Source of the DNA: Mesocentrotus franciscanus
Taxonomy: Eukaryota > Echinodermata > Echinoidea > Camarodonta > Strongylocentrotidae
Direction: 5' to 3'
Assembly: GCA_037976565.1 (NCBI GenBank)
Contig: CP137679.1
Span: forward strand, 6,741,973 to 6,805,972
DNA: 64,000 nucleotides
The notes under the pieces were generated by a model. The model had not been told where the DNA came from. It saw only the letters and a program-made list of their open reading frames with translations, and did not search any database. The position numbers and the translations under genes were made by a program. Every line of letters starts with the position of its first letter. Positions within the stretch are counted from its first letter, which is position 1. Positions 11,276 to 22,344 of the stretch are shown piece by piece.

Positions 11276-11662
11276 GTGACAGGCTTACTGTTGTTCAAAT
11301 TGGCCAGATGGTAGTAAGAAAAGTTTCTTTGCCATCCCAAACCCTTTGAAATACAGGGAGAGATATTCCTAATGGCTAAACAATATTGGAACTGACAAGT
11401 TCACCATACGAACGTAATTAAAAAAGAGAGTGGTATGTGAGGACATGTTCAATTGCGTGTATACAGAAACAGTCTATTAATAGTAGCTGAGTCGTCTCTA
11501 GCTCGCGGACATCTGTGTGAGGATCCTACGTCACAAAAATGTCGCGCAATGCATTGTGGGAGACAACGGGATCGATCATTAACTTGTTTTTTGCTCATTA
11601 AAAAAATTATTAAAAATAGACTAAGTCCGAGCACCATTTTTCAAAACCAAGTTATATTTGGG

Positions 11663-12300
11663 CAAGCGCATATCCAAGATTTAATTTGGGGGCGGTAGTG
11701 GGCCCGCGAAGCAGGCGAATCACTTACAGACTAGGGGGGTGGGTGCAGGGAAGGGGAGTTTCCCCATCCCTTTGCGAAGTGCGGAAGCTTCGCGTTTCAT
11801 TAAATTATTAGAGAAAGAAGACGATTCATTGTACCGTTCTCGACTCTTAATCCTTGTCTGAATTCAGTCCCCCTCCCCCTCCTTCGTGAACCGCGGGAGC
11901 TTTGCCGTTTCATTACATTATAGAGAAAGAAGACGATTCATTATACTGTTCTCGACTCTTAATCCTTGTCTGAATTAAGTTCCCCCCCCCCTCCTGAGCG
12001 AAGCGCAGAAGCTTTGACATTTCATTAAATTATTAGAGAAACAAGGCTATTCGTTTTACTGTTCTCAACTCTTAATCATTGTCTGAATTCAGTCCCCCCC
12101 CCCTCCTCCTTCGCAAACCGCGTAAGCTTTGACGTTTCATTAAATTATTATGTCTGAATTTTCAAAAATGTTTCTTTGTCTGCTCCTTTTTCTTCCTACA
12201 TCCTCTTACTTTTTTTCTCTTCTCTCTCTTTTTTTTTGTGGCTGGCGTTTTTTTTTTTGGGGGTGAGTGGGCGACTCCCCCCCCCCTGGCTCCGCGCCTG
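11663..12300. mobile_element. hAT-type non-autonomous element with 8-bp target duplication
   Basis: It is flanked by the direct repeat TATTTGGG (11655-11662 and 12301-12308). The left end CAAGCGCATATCCAAGATTT pairs with the right end read inverted, CAGGCGCGGAGCCAGG; most differences are C-to-T or G-to-A changes, as expected from CpG decay. A CAGxGGCGGATCCAGG-type end with an 8-bp duplication is characteristic of hAT transposons. The interior has no transposase and holds a 113-bp satellite. Confidence 0.75.
11765..12150. repeat. 113-bp tandem repeat, ~3.4 units, inside the hAT element
   Basis: Units start near 11774, 11886, 11997 and 12111. They share AAGCTTTGACxTTTCATTAA, 'AGAGAAAGAAGACGATTCAT', 'CTCTTAATCCTTGTCTGAAT' and a C-rich stretch. 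Periods are 111-114 bp. Confidence 0.85.
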
Positions 12301-12689
12301 TATTTGGGCTTCTTAGATTTTTGTCTATCTAATCAGCTCAACTTTTCAGTGGAGTGGACTGTCTCGCCTTGATCTTTAACTTTAAGAATAAGAGTGCTTC
12401 ATACTCATAGGAGAAAAAAGAAGAGACCAATGGCAATGGCCGTGTGCAATGTTTCTTCGGGTGAGGGAAGGGGTGATTTCGGAGGCGTTTTAGGTTTTGT
12501 TTACCTGCATCTTCATGCAGGAGTATGGGTGCCAATTAAGGCAAGGTGATATTATTAATATTATAAAACATATTATTGCATACCTAAAACGACCAGAGAT
12601 AGAAGAGGGCATAACAGGCAATTCCAACAGACCCACTCAAGAACTAGTATCCCTAACTTAAGGTTCATCTGTGAAAAAATTTAAAAGAA

Positions 12690-13890
12690 GCTAATTTCAA
12701 CTGATTTGGGTAGGTATGGGTATGGACAACTACCAAAAAAAAGGGAGGAGGTATGGGGGTTGGGGAGATTTTTTTATTAGAGGTCAAAGGTCATTGACCC
12801 CTGCCTAAATCACACAAAAATTTATTTCAGCAACAAAATATGGTGTATAGATGATCTTGGTGTCAAAATGCACAGGATTACGAAAGAAGATGACATAGAA
12901 TAAATACTGACCCTTAGAATAAAATCTTGACCTCCGAAAATGAGGTCAAAGGTCAAATATAGATGTTTTACTAAAATGTCACATTAGTAACAGGAAAATT
13001 ACCATATTATATAAAAATGAGCACAAACAAATCGAATAGGCTAATTTCAACCTATTGTGGCGGGTATGGGGTTATTATTTTTTCCAAGAGCAGAGATGGA
13101 GGGGAAATTTCCTTTCTGAGGGTCAAAGGTCATTGACCTGCACTAAAACACTATCAATTGTATCTCAGCAACAAAATATGGTATATAGCTGATCTTGGTG
13201 TCAAAATGCACAGGATTACGAAAGAAGATGACATAGAATAAATACTGACCTTTAAAATAAAATCCTGACCTCCGAAAATGAGGTCAAAGGTCAAATATAG
13301 ACGTTTTATCACTAAAATGTCACATTAGTAACAGGAAAATTACCATATTATATAAAAATGAGCACAAACAAATCGAATAGGTTCATTTCAACCTATTGTG
13401 GCGGGTATGGGGTTATTATTTTTCCAAGAGCAGAGAGGGAGGGGAAATTTCCTTTCTGAGGGTCAGAGGTCATTGACCTGCACTAAAACACTATCAATTG
13501 TATCTCAGCAACAAAATATGGTATATAGCTGATCTTGGTGTCAAAATGCACAGGATTACGAAAGAAGATGACATAGAATAATTACTGACCCTTAGAATAA
13601 AATCCTGACCTCCGAAAATGAGGTCAAAGGTCAAAAATAGACTTATTGTGGCGGGTATGGTGGTTTTTATTTATTCCAAGAGCAGAGGGAGAGGGGGAAA
13701 TTTCCTTTCTGAGGGTCAAAGGTCATTGACCCTGCACTAAAACACTATAAATTGTATCTCAGGAACAGCATGTTTTACATAGGCCTCAATGATCTTGGTG
13801 TCAAAATGCACAGAATTATACCAGGAGACAAACAAATAATGAAATGGATTTTTCACAACCAAAATACAAAGTTAAAGGTCAAAATGAGTA
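12690..13890. repeat. ~340-bp tandem units in left foldback arm
   Basis: The landmark GGCGGGTATGG recurs at about 13060, 13404 and 13654, and the landmark 'CTCAGCAACAAAATATGGTA' recurs at similar spacing. Each unit carries one or two AGGTCAAAGGTCA-type direct repeats. The last interval is shortened to about 250 bp. Confidence 0.85.
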
Positions 13891-14030
13891 AGGGGGGGTT
13901 AAAGTTCATTAGTGGCAAATAGTTTGTGTATGTAAAGTATATGTGCATTTATAATCAACAGTTTGCAGAATACTACTCACAACTTAGAACTTACAGTAAC
14001 TAACGGCAACACAATATAAATTAATACTAC

Positions 14031-14345
14031 TCAGTCTGTTTCCTCTTCATCGCTACCAATAACTTCTTCTGAATCTATGCTATCTGTTCCATTGGAGCAA
14101 TGTCCACATCACACTCCACATGCAGATACACATGACATGCCAGCTTTCATGCAGCTGCATGTCATGTTTTGACACTGCCTCTCCCCTTCTTTGCAGTTGC
14201 AACAAATTCCTTTCAGAAGGTTGTCTGGCGCGATACCAACAGACAGCATCTTTGGTCTGAGTTTTCTGTTGGAATCTAACTCCCATCCTTTTCCTTTGGG
14301 ATCAAAAATAGAGGTGTCAAGATGCTTCCATACCACAACTTGAAG
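14031..14345 (-). pseudogene. Inverted duplicate of the element ORF C-terminus (left arm)
   Basis: The minus-strand translation reads DPKGKGWELDSNR, MLSVGIAPDNLLKGICCNCK, then CQNMTCSCMKAGMSCVSACG, followed by TGA and, in frame, CGHCSNGTDSIDAEEV. It is the mirror copy of 15750-16051. The CxC...CxC...C...C pattern is the C-terminal Cys-rich tail of the large repeat-associated proteins described in the next entry. Here the tail is intact up to the TGA, whereas the right-arm copy has lost one G and is frameshifted. Confidence 0.8.
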
Positions 14346-14602
14346 ATGGGTTACTATTATTAAGGAGAGGAGTTTGGTGCACCTTGCAGAGAGTCTTGTA
14401 TACAACAGAGAAAGTGATGTCGACTCTAATTAAGAACCTGTGGCATTGCTTAGAATTATTGACTGCTTGAGGGTACGTAGGACATAGAATATTAAAAACA
14501 TGGCAGAGCTGACTGGCTGTCCAATTTATTAACACGAGAATAGTATTTACAAAAGACTTAACTTGGGAATACTACTGTAAAATAACAAAATTTCCAAGAT
14601 GG

Positions 14603-16051
14603 ATGGATATACATGTATGTGAAATATGTAATGAGGACTTTTCAGAAGCAGGAAAGATACAGAGGTTGCACAGAAAGGGATATGAGAATCTAATAAAGCA
14701 GTGTAGACGTATCAACAACTCTTCATTAATTATTACAGCGATTCGAATGAAAATGGACTAGCAACACTCATATGACAGTCTATCGTAGATGCCGAAACCT
14801 TTTCCTGCAAAAGGAGCTGAACCTGGTCCCAACATCTCTTTTCACAATGGATCGCATGATGAGGAAACCCAAAAAGCATGAATTTGGCAAGATGCTCAAG
14901 GAAACAGCTATAAAACATGACTTGGACATAAACAGCAAGATGCATGTTGTTGATGGAGGGTGGGTACTTCATCAGGTAAAGTGGTCCAGAGGTGCAACAA
15001 CCAAGACTATATATAGTTGATACATATGTCAGGTATGTTCAAAACAAATTCAAGGATGCTACTGTAGTGTTTGACGGCTACGGGAAGAATCGTCAACGAA
15101 AGATCATGAACATATGCGGCGGATGGCTGGGTAGAAGGTGTCTCCGGACATGAGCGTCACACCGGACTTGACCATATCATGTGACAGAGGTTTTCCTGGC
15201 AAATGAGAAAACAAAGGAGTCTTAATCACGATGATATCTGCAGAGATGGCAAGCCACAATATCACTGTACGCCAAGCAAAAAGATGATGGTGACACGCTG
15301 ATTGTTAGGTCTACAATGCTGTCGCCTAGGACACTGATATTTTGATATTGCTCTGCTATCATAGGCCTATCCACTGTACTAATTTGTATTAATTACAAGC
15401 AGACTTTAATGGTCTTTACGACATCTCTAGCATAGACATCAGAGACAAAGAAGAGTTCCTCTTCAAGTATGGCTGATCTGGAAACGACACTGTTTCATGC
15501 ATTCATGGGCACACCTGCCAGTGTCATTACTGCATTCACAAGTGACACTTTAACCGACTCCACAATTCGAACAGCTGGGTTGAAAGCAATGCAGACCACA
15601 TATATGGCTGTGGGGATACTCCCTATAGAAAAGTCTCGCTATATAAAGTTCAAGAAGCAAGCAGCCAAGGGCAATATCGATCCTGACCGCCTTCCACCAA
15701 CGGAAGATGCAACAGCTCAACATTTACTTCGTGTCCATCTTCAAGTTTTGGTATGAAGCATCTTGACACCTCTATTCTTGATCCCAAAGGAAAAGGATGG
15801 GAGTTAGATTCCAACAGAAAACTTGGACCAAAGATGCTGTCTGTTGGTATCGCGCCAGACAACCTTCTGAAAGGAATTTGTTGCAACTGCAAAGAAGGGA
15901 GAGGCAGTGTCAAAACATGAAATGCAGCTGCATGAAAGCTGGCATGTCATGTGTATCTGCATGTGGAGTGTGATGTGGACATTGCTCCAATGGAACAGAT
16001 AGCATAGATGCAGAAGAAGTTATTGGTAGCGATGAAGAGGAAACAGACTGA
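14603..16051 (+). pseudogene. Decayed ORF of the foldback element: multi-domain repeat protein
   Basis: The best start is ATG 14603 (MDIHVCEICNEDFSEAGKIQ), a Cys-pair N-terminus that stops at 14761. Frames then shift through 'NLVPTSLFTMDRMMRKPKKH', VVDGGWVLHQVKWSRGATT, 'RYVQNKFKDATVVFDGYGKN' (15030-15100), 'ESLITMISAEMASHNITVRQ', LFHAFMGTPASVITAF (15490), 'YIKFKKQAAKGNIDPDRLPP' and the Cys-rich tail. The order and the DGGWxLHxVxW, VVFDGY, FxHAFxGxxxxxS and RYxxFKxKxA blocks match, from memory, a large uncharacterised protein family expanded in invertebrate genomes. There are at least five frameshifts or stops, so it is dead. Whether the family encodes the mobilising enzyme is unknown. Confidence 0.75.
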
Positions 16052-16179
16052 GTAGTATTAATTTATATTGTGTTGCCGTTAGTTAATGTAAGTTCTAAGT
16101 TGTGAGTAGTATTCTGCAAACTGTTGATTATAAATGTACATATACTTTACATACACAAACTATTTGCCACTAATGAACT

Positions 16180-17170
16180 TTAACCCCCCCCCCCTTACTC
16201 ATTTTGACCTTTAACTTTGTATTTTGGTGGTGAAGAATCCATTTCATATTTAGTTTGTCTCCTAGTACAATTCTGTGCATTTTGACACCAGGATCGTCGA
16301 GGCCTACATGTATGTAAACATGCTGCTGCTGAGATACAATTTATAGTGTTTCAGTGCAGGGTCAATGACCTTTGACCGTCAGAAAGGAAATTTCCTCCCC
16401 TCTGCTCTTGAAAAATAATAAACCCCATACCCGCCACAATAAGTTAAAATTAGCCTCTTCGATTTTTTTGTGCTCATTTTTATATAATATGGTAATTTTC
16501 CTGTTACTTATATGACATTTTAGTGATAAAACATCTATTTTTTACCTTTGACCTCATTTTCGGAGGTCAGGATTTTGTTCTAAGGGTCAGTAATTATTCT
16601 ATGTCATCTTCTTTCGTAATCCTGTGCATTTTGACACCAAGATCATCTATACACCATATTTTGTTGCTGAGAACAATTTATAGTGTTTTAGTGCAGGGTC
16701 AATGACCTTTGACCCTCAGAAAGGAAATTTCCCCCTCCCTCTCTGCTCTTGGAATAAATAATAACTCCCATACCCGCCACTTAAGTTGAAATTAGCCTCT
16801 TTGATTTGTTTGTGCTAATTTTTATATAATATGGTAATTTTCCTGTTACCAATATGAAATGTTAGTGATAAACGTCTATTTTTGACCTTGACCTCATTTT
16901 CGGAGGTCAGAATTTGGCCTCAAGGGTCAATAATTATTTTATGTCATCTTCTTTTGTAATTCTGTGCAATTTGACACCTAGATCATCTATATACCATATT
17001 TTGTTGCTGAAATATAATTTTTAGTGATTTAGGCAGGGGTCAATGACCTTTGACCTCTAATAAAAAAATCTCCCCAACCCCCATACCTCCTCCCTTTTTT
17101 TGGTAGTTGTCCATACCCATACCTACCCAAATCAGTTGAAATTAGCTTCTTTTAAATTTTTTCACAGATT
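16180..17170. repeat. ~340-bp tandem units in right foldback arm
   Basis: CCATACCCGCC landmarks at about 16424 and 16768, plus the terminal variant near 17095, mirror the left arm. Each unit carries TGACCTTTGACC motifs. This arm is about one unit shorter than the left. Confidence 0.85.
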
Positions 17171-17204
17171 GGCTCAATATATGGCTAATTTAGGGTTACT
17201 AAAC

Positions 17205-17345
17205 GGACACATTCGCAAACTCCTTCTTCATGAGAACAGTGCGTGATTGGAACCAGCTTAAACCGGAGACTTATCGCCCACACTGACCCTGTCAAATTCA
17301 AAATTGCCCTGACGTCCCCCCCTCCCATCTACAAATTAATACACC
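17205..17345 (+). pseudogene. LINE ORF2 C-terminal fragment
   Basis: It reads 'TDTFANSFFMRTVRDWNQLK' and, after one frameshift, IAHTDPVKFKIALTS. The 'SFFxRTxRDWNxLP...FKxAL' tail is typical of non-LTR reverse-transcriptase C-termini. Only about 45 residues remain. It abuts the right end of the foldback element. Confidence 0.75.
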
Positions 17346-17578
17346 CTACCTGCACCTCCAGTTAAAACTCAGACCAAGAACCAAGAATCAATTATCACAT
17401 TTCATAATCATATTAAATTATTATCACCTAAAATAAGGCTAGTTTTAGGCATAGGCCTACCATTAGTTACTAGATGGATATAGACCCTAGGTCTATCTGT
17501 CTACAGTCTAGGTCATCCCCATCATACTTTCAGCACTGTAGAATACATGTTTAATACTATTAATAGATCTAGGTTTAC

Positions 17579-18007
17579 CTCTTCAGGTTTTCGTGGGCGT
17601 GCACGAGATCGAACGGCCTTTCTCGATGAAGGTGGAGAGCTTGAGTTTGATCTGGAGGCAGAAGACAGCTTATAATCAATCATTGGCATCACCATCACAC
17701 TCTCTGGAATCCCATTTTGCCTTGAAGGTTCCATAAATGGACTTCCAAACTCTTGGTGACCATTTTGAGGCCTGAAATGATGCTGGATGTTCATCGACCC
17801 CAACTGCTGTTGCTGCGGCTTGCAGGACTGGCCATTTACAGCGTTCATCCCAAGGAGATCTCCGGCTGGCCCACCCGCCGGCGAACCGCTGGCTCCGTGA
17901 GACTTAGAACTTCGAAGCGATGGTGGCGTTTCCACAGGCTCTTTCCATGTCAGCGTCGTCGATGCCGACTGTTTGACCGAATCTTCTATCGGAGAGAGCG
18001 CCTGCAT
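17579..18007 (-). CDS. Locus A exon 1 (start exon), unrecognised Ser/Gly/Gln-rich protein
   Basis: An open 143-codon exon on the minus strand from ATG 18007 (MQALSPIEDSVKQ...), ending at AGAG|GTAAAC in phase 0. There is an in-frame TGA five codons upstream of this ATG, which supports the start. A possible TTGCAG splice acceptor lies just upstream, so a 5' non-coding exon is possible. Segments include PVETPPSLRSSKSHGASGSP, QQQQ (about residue 64), 'GIPESVMVMPMIDYKLSSAS' and a basic SSRKAVRSRARPRKPEE end that resembles a nuclear-localisation or AT-hook-like patch. Composition suggests an intrinsically disordered nuclear protein; this is inference. Codon-like constraint and splice closure with exon 2 make it a real gene, but I do not recognise it. 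Confidence 0.8.
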
Positions 18008-18130
18008 GATGCCTGCAATTCAATGTGCATGTATGCACAAGACTTTATGCTCAAATCATCATATTCTGAATATTTTTCGTTAGATTTCAAGTGCTGTCGC
18101 GTCTCATCACCAGGGCAGCAGCTCTCTATT

Positions 18131-18142
18131 GGCAGCCATATT
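18131..18142 (-). promoter_or_regulatory. YY1-like motif upstream of locus A
   Basis: The minus strand reads AATATGGCTGCCAATAG about 125-135 bp upstream of the locus A ATG. It is close to the AAxATGGCxGCC YY1 consensus often found just downstream of start sites, followed by CCAAT. It is a plausible core promoter mark; no TATA box was seen. Confidence 0.4.
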
Positions 18143-18819
18143 GAATATTTTGCTAAGTAGCATAATATTAATGAACACGTATTTCAGTAGTAGAAAACTT
18201 TTGTGGTAATCCGCCTCTGTTCATTCTCATATAAATAGAAAACTAATTTCCTTTTCATTGATAAAACATTGGTTTGATAATGATAGATTTGTTGTAAAAA
18301 AATTATATAGATCTATGCTTTGAACATGCTCCATATTCCCCATTTCTTTTTTTACACGTACCAAAGATACTTCTTTAGTAGCGCATTGATACCGTCTAGA
18401 CAGTTGTTTAAGTTGCAAACCGTCCTAGCTACCGTTGCTACCCCTGCAGGGTCGATCTTCAAGCCGCGCGCGCTGTAAGCAAAGGGCCATTATTAGTCAG
18501 AAGAAAAGAGGGGTTTGCCTTCCACTATACCACACACCTTGTTTATTCGAAAGATTTTATCATAATACACAGATGTGTTTTTTTTTTAATATGTAGGCGA
18601 ACACCCCTAAATCGGTGGGGGCGTCCACTAAAACGTCCCTTTTGACGATAAATAGTATTTTTGTAAATAACATTTAAAGGAAACAAGTGAGTTTGGTGTC
18701 ATGAAATTAAAGAGAATTAAATTATCTACATTTTGAAACCAATTTCAACGGAAATGTACGGAGCTCCGGAGGGGACATAACAAAATTTAAAAGGCGATTT
18801 GATTTTTTTTTCTCGAATT

Positions 18820-20302
18820 TTAAGATACTATATCCCATTTGCATGCCCAAAAAATGAAAAGGTTAAATTCCAACGGCATTTGAAAGACAATACTAATTTA
18901 GAACTTCCCTAAAAAAGAGGGGGCTTGAAAATGTCTTTAAGTGGGAAAATAACGACTATTAGTCGTCGAATCGACGTAGGAGCTATAGAGCCAGTAAGTA
19001 ATAGTCTTGATTTTTCAGACCATTGTACCGAATGGTCGTACGTTTTAGGCTGCGCAAAGATTCAATCAGTTTAATTTCAGTTGGCCATTACAAGAAGTGG
19101 GTTGTTGATGTAGACAAATGCTCATGTACCCTTTACAGCTCATTTCATGTATGTTATTACCAAAGATGAAAAAAGACAGTCAGTCACTCAATAGTGTCTG
19201 ACAGTGAAGTCTAGCAAGTAAACGGGTTTTCTTGCATAATTTGAATATTAGGACACTGCTCATATGGAAAAGTGGTGGCCAGTCTCGAACGCATGCTCGC
19301 GCGCATGTACTATAACCAATGGGCACAGGCTTAAAAAAACGTTCTTTTGTCAAAGATATTGGTGTAACTTTGCAATGCTGCAAAATACAAGGCTGGCGCG
19401 AGCGGTTTTCTATTGTGTATATTTTTTTCTTGTATTTTCCAGAATATGAGAAAATAATTTTAAGTATTTGCGTCGGACTAGGCCTCGAAAGAAAGATTTT
19501 CAAGTGAATTTTGACACCAACCCTTCCATAGCAATGCACGTACTTGCACAATTCGAAGCAGGAAACTAATCGATAACCCCGTGTTTGAGACTCTGTATCT
19601 CAGCAACGGATTACCCTACGCATACAGCGTTTTCACTTTCCAGTCCGAATTTTCCCTCTCTGTCATATACAAAATCAAGCTGATTGGTCTAGAAAATTCG
19701 TCGGACTCCTTGAAAAAGTAAGAAGATTAATCTATTCCATCCAATCACATTTGGTGACACTCCGAGCTCATTAGCATAGAGAGTCATATCACGCCATGAC
19801 TAGGACTGAGCCTGCACCATTGTCTGACAGGGGGTTTCATTGCCATTGCTTCATTTGTTTATGTCAGCGATGATTACATTGGCTGTATTGTTGAACAATG
19901 ATGTTCACATTTAAATAAAAAGAAGAGATGAGATTATTGAACGCTGTTTTATGGAGAAAATTCCCAACTCTACCCAATGCATCTTCAGTCCACACATTAC
20001 AACTATGTGTTATCCCTCTGTACATTGAGCTTAATCTACCTATATTCGCTAATGGACTGGTCCGCATACTCGCCTTTGCGTGGCTGTGTGTGCAGTTGGC
20101 GCGTAGGGTCATGAATTATTCATGAGACGTACCTGTGCGCGCTGAGCAAAGAAAGACACGCACAGATCCACTTTAGTGGAATTTCGGCCTGAAACTTTTC
20201 CATATGACGTTTAAATTTCACAGATAGGACATACATGACATATTCAAAACTCCTGCAAAGTTCTACAGAATTTGATGTTGGCTGCAAAAGGGACATAGTA
20301 TG
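18820..20302 (+). mobile_element. TTAA MITE family 1, copy split by another element
   Basis: It starts TTAAGATACTATATCCCATT and ends GCAAAAGGGACATAGTATGT, matching the intact copies at 41393 and 53303. It is interrupted at 19261-20206 by a 946-bp insertion. Its internal short ORF carries an extra T near 19010 and is frameshifted. Confidence 0.85.
19261..20206. mobile_element. 946-bp TIR element nested in MITE 1
   Basis: Its ends are perfect inverted repeats, CATATGGAAAAGT and ACTTTTCCATATG. Comparison with intact MITE 1 copies (...GACACTGCTAACGTTT...) shows that this whole block is extra at that point. No transposase ORF; the class is unassigned and the target duplication is unclear (one A is missing at the junction). 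Confidence 0.75.
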
Positions 20303-21167
20303 TTTTTTCGCATCTAAAACGTGAGTTGAAGCGTAGACATTTTTGCAATCTAGTTGATGTCGTCAAATTCATTTTGAATCACGGTTAGAAGGATCCGGAC
20401 AACTTCTTGGCTATACGATGATGATGCATGCCAAGTGCAAAGACAGAGATAATGGAATACTCAATAAAGGGGGCTTTTTATCAATTACAGAAAGTTGCTT
20501 CCAATATATCAATCTTTAAAATGCTGGAAGGGGGGCGGACTAGTACCCCTCCACAGAACTGTCATGATTCTGGCATGCCCTTCGGTATGATGACTTTGAA
20601 TGATCCTACATGTAAAGGAATTAATATGAACATTTGCCCTACAATCATTCCTTTATCTAGATGGTATTTATTAAGCAGTGTCACACATGATCTGCGTAAT
20701 CAACCTTGAAGTTTGAAGTATCTAACAAGAGTTACAAGACTGTCAATTTGTTGTGGTTATTTACTCAAAGGATAAGTCTAAGACATCACTATTGATTTTC
20801 AATGAAATCACTGACAGCTTGTTTTGTTTCTTGCACCATACAAAATACAAGAAATAGAAAAAAAGTAAATATAAATGATTTACAATATCTTAATTTCACA
20901 ATATACTTCTATCAAAAACATCAGAATAAAAATAACATAATTATGCAGAAACCGGTATGGTGTTAATTAACTAGTACAGCTAAGTAATTATCTAATTGTT
21001 TTAGGTGAAAAATATAAACCATTAAAATCCTACAGAGTTCCAAGATTAAAGGCCTTTTAAATCTAAACCTATATCTAAAGCAAACGAGACAAACAAAATT
21101 ATTATTGAAAACTGAAGATGGTGCCGCAGATGGCGAGCATGCATGCAACGAATATATTATGTTTCCT

Positions 21168-21705
21168 TTGCTGTCTAATGTCCTCATATGTTCATGCAAA
21201 CATGTTCTGTTTTACATTTGCTGTTAAATGTCGTCATAAATTATGTTCATGCAAACATGTTTTATATGTTACCTTTGCTGTTTAATGTCCTCTAATGGTC
21301 ATGCAAACATGTTCTATATAATTATATATGTTTGCTGTCTATGTCCCAAATGTGTGTTCAAGCAAGCTTGTTCTGTGTTACCTTTGCTATGTTATGTCCC
21401 CATAATTATGTTAAAGCAAGCATGTTCTGTGTTAATTTCGCTGTGTAATGTCCTCATATACCTATGCAAACATGTTCTGTATTACTTTTGCTATGTTATG
21501 TCCTCATAATTATATGCTCATGCAAACATTGTTCTGTGTTACCTTTGCTATGCTATGTCGGTTGTCCTCATAATTATGTTCATGCAAACATGTTCTGTGT
21601 TACACTTGCTGTGTAATGTCCTCATAATTATGTTCATGCAAACATGTTCTGTGTTACATTTGCTGTTTAATATCCTCATAATTATGTTCATGAAAACATG
21701 TTTTT
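21168..21705. repeat. 50-61 bp tandem repeat, ten units
   Basis: Ten units follow the pattern TTTGCTGTxTAATGTCCTCA + TAATTATGTTCATGCAAACA + TGTTCTGTGTTACA. They vary by indels and substitutions; the last four are the most alike. The short ORFs called on both strands here are by-products. Confidence 0.9.
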
Positions 21706-22009
21706 CGCACCCCTTGACCTTGTGAATTTTAGATGGCCAGTGAGAAGAATAATTTCCTGATATCCAAACAAGCATAATAATTTTTTTTTTATACTAGTTT
21801 TGCTTCTGTACCATTTGGTACTTGTTTCATTTCTGATAGCTTTTCAAAGTTATGAGAGCTCACAACTTTCCAACAAAAGTTCTTCCGAACTTTATCAGCT
21901 TGTATATAGGCCTACTGTGGCACACACTGTGCTCTACATCCTCATGCATCTGGTTTATGGAAATCATGTTAGATGCATGGTTGTAGAAATTGCAATACAT
22001 ATTTCCAAA

Positions 22010-22100
22010 AATATGAATATAAATATAAATATTAATATGATTGTGAATATGAATATGAAGAAGAACGAAAGTAGGAATATGAATATAAGAATTCAGTGAA
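22010..22100. repeat. (AATATG)n-like AT-rich microsatellite
   Basis: An imperfect ATGAATATAAATAT tract. A GACGACCTCC-bearing stretch follows to about 22190 without coding evidence. Confidence 0.7.
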
Positions 22101-22344
22101 TTTCGATGTGAATATGGATGATGACGGCCTTGATGAACACCTCGGCGAGGGCTTCGATGACGCGCTGACAACCTCCATGACGACCTCCATATAATTTTTT
22201 TCTCGAAAATCCCTTGAATTTACAATAAATAGAAAAGGTGTCATTGTCTAATCAGACACGAGCAACGGGTAATTAACAATCAAAATTTATAATATTCTCT
22301 TTGTTATGATGACACAATCTTGAACCCTCTCCATGATCCCTTGT

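Larger units (their letters stand above)
12648..17202. mobile_element. Foldback-type element, 4.5 kb, with very long inverted arms
   Basis: The left arm (about 12648-14350) and the right arm (about 15750-17202) are inverted copies of each other. Matching landmarks include 'GTGAAAAAATTTAAAAGAAG', 'GGTAGGTATGGGTATGGACA', 'GGTCAAAGGTCATTGACC' and the Cys-rich coding end. The outermost bases also pair (AGTATCCCTAACTTA / AGTAACCCTAAATTA). Each arm contains 313-345 bp tandem units; the left arm has one extra truncated unit. The 1.4-kb centre carries a decayed ORF. The element sits in locus A intron 1. No target duplication was secured. A pair of converging copies followed by deletion is an alternative origin. 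Confidence 0.8.
9465..17578 (-). other. Locus A intron 1 (about 8.1 kb), repeat-filled
   Basis: It holds the R1 repeat copy, a hAT-type element, the foldback element and a LINE tail, listed separately. The stretches 9465-10950 and 11275-11655 hold no gene or clear repeat that I could support, only short ORFs and ACATGTACATGTA runs (near 9845). Confidence 0.6.
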
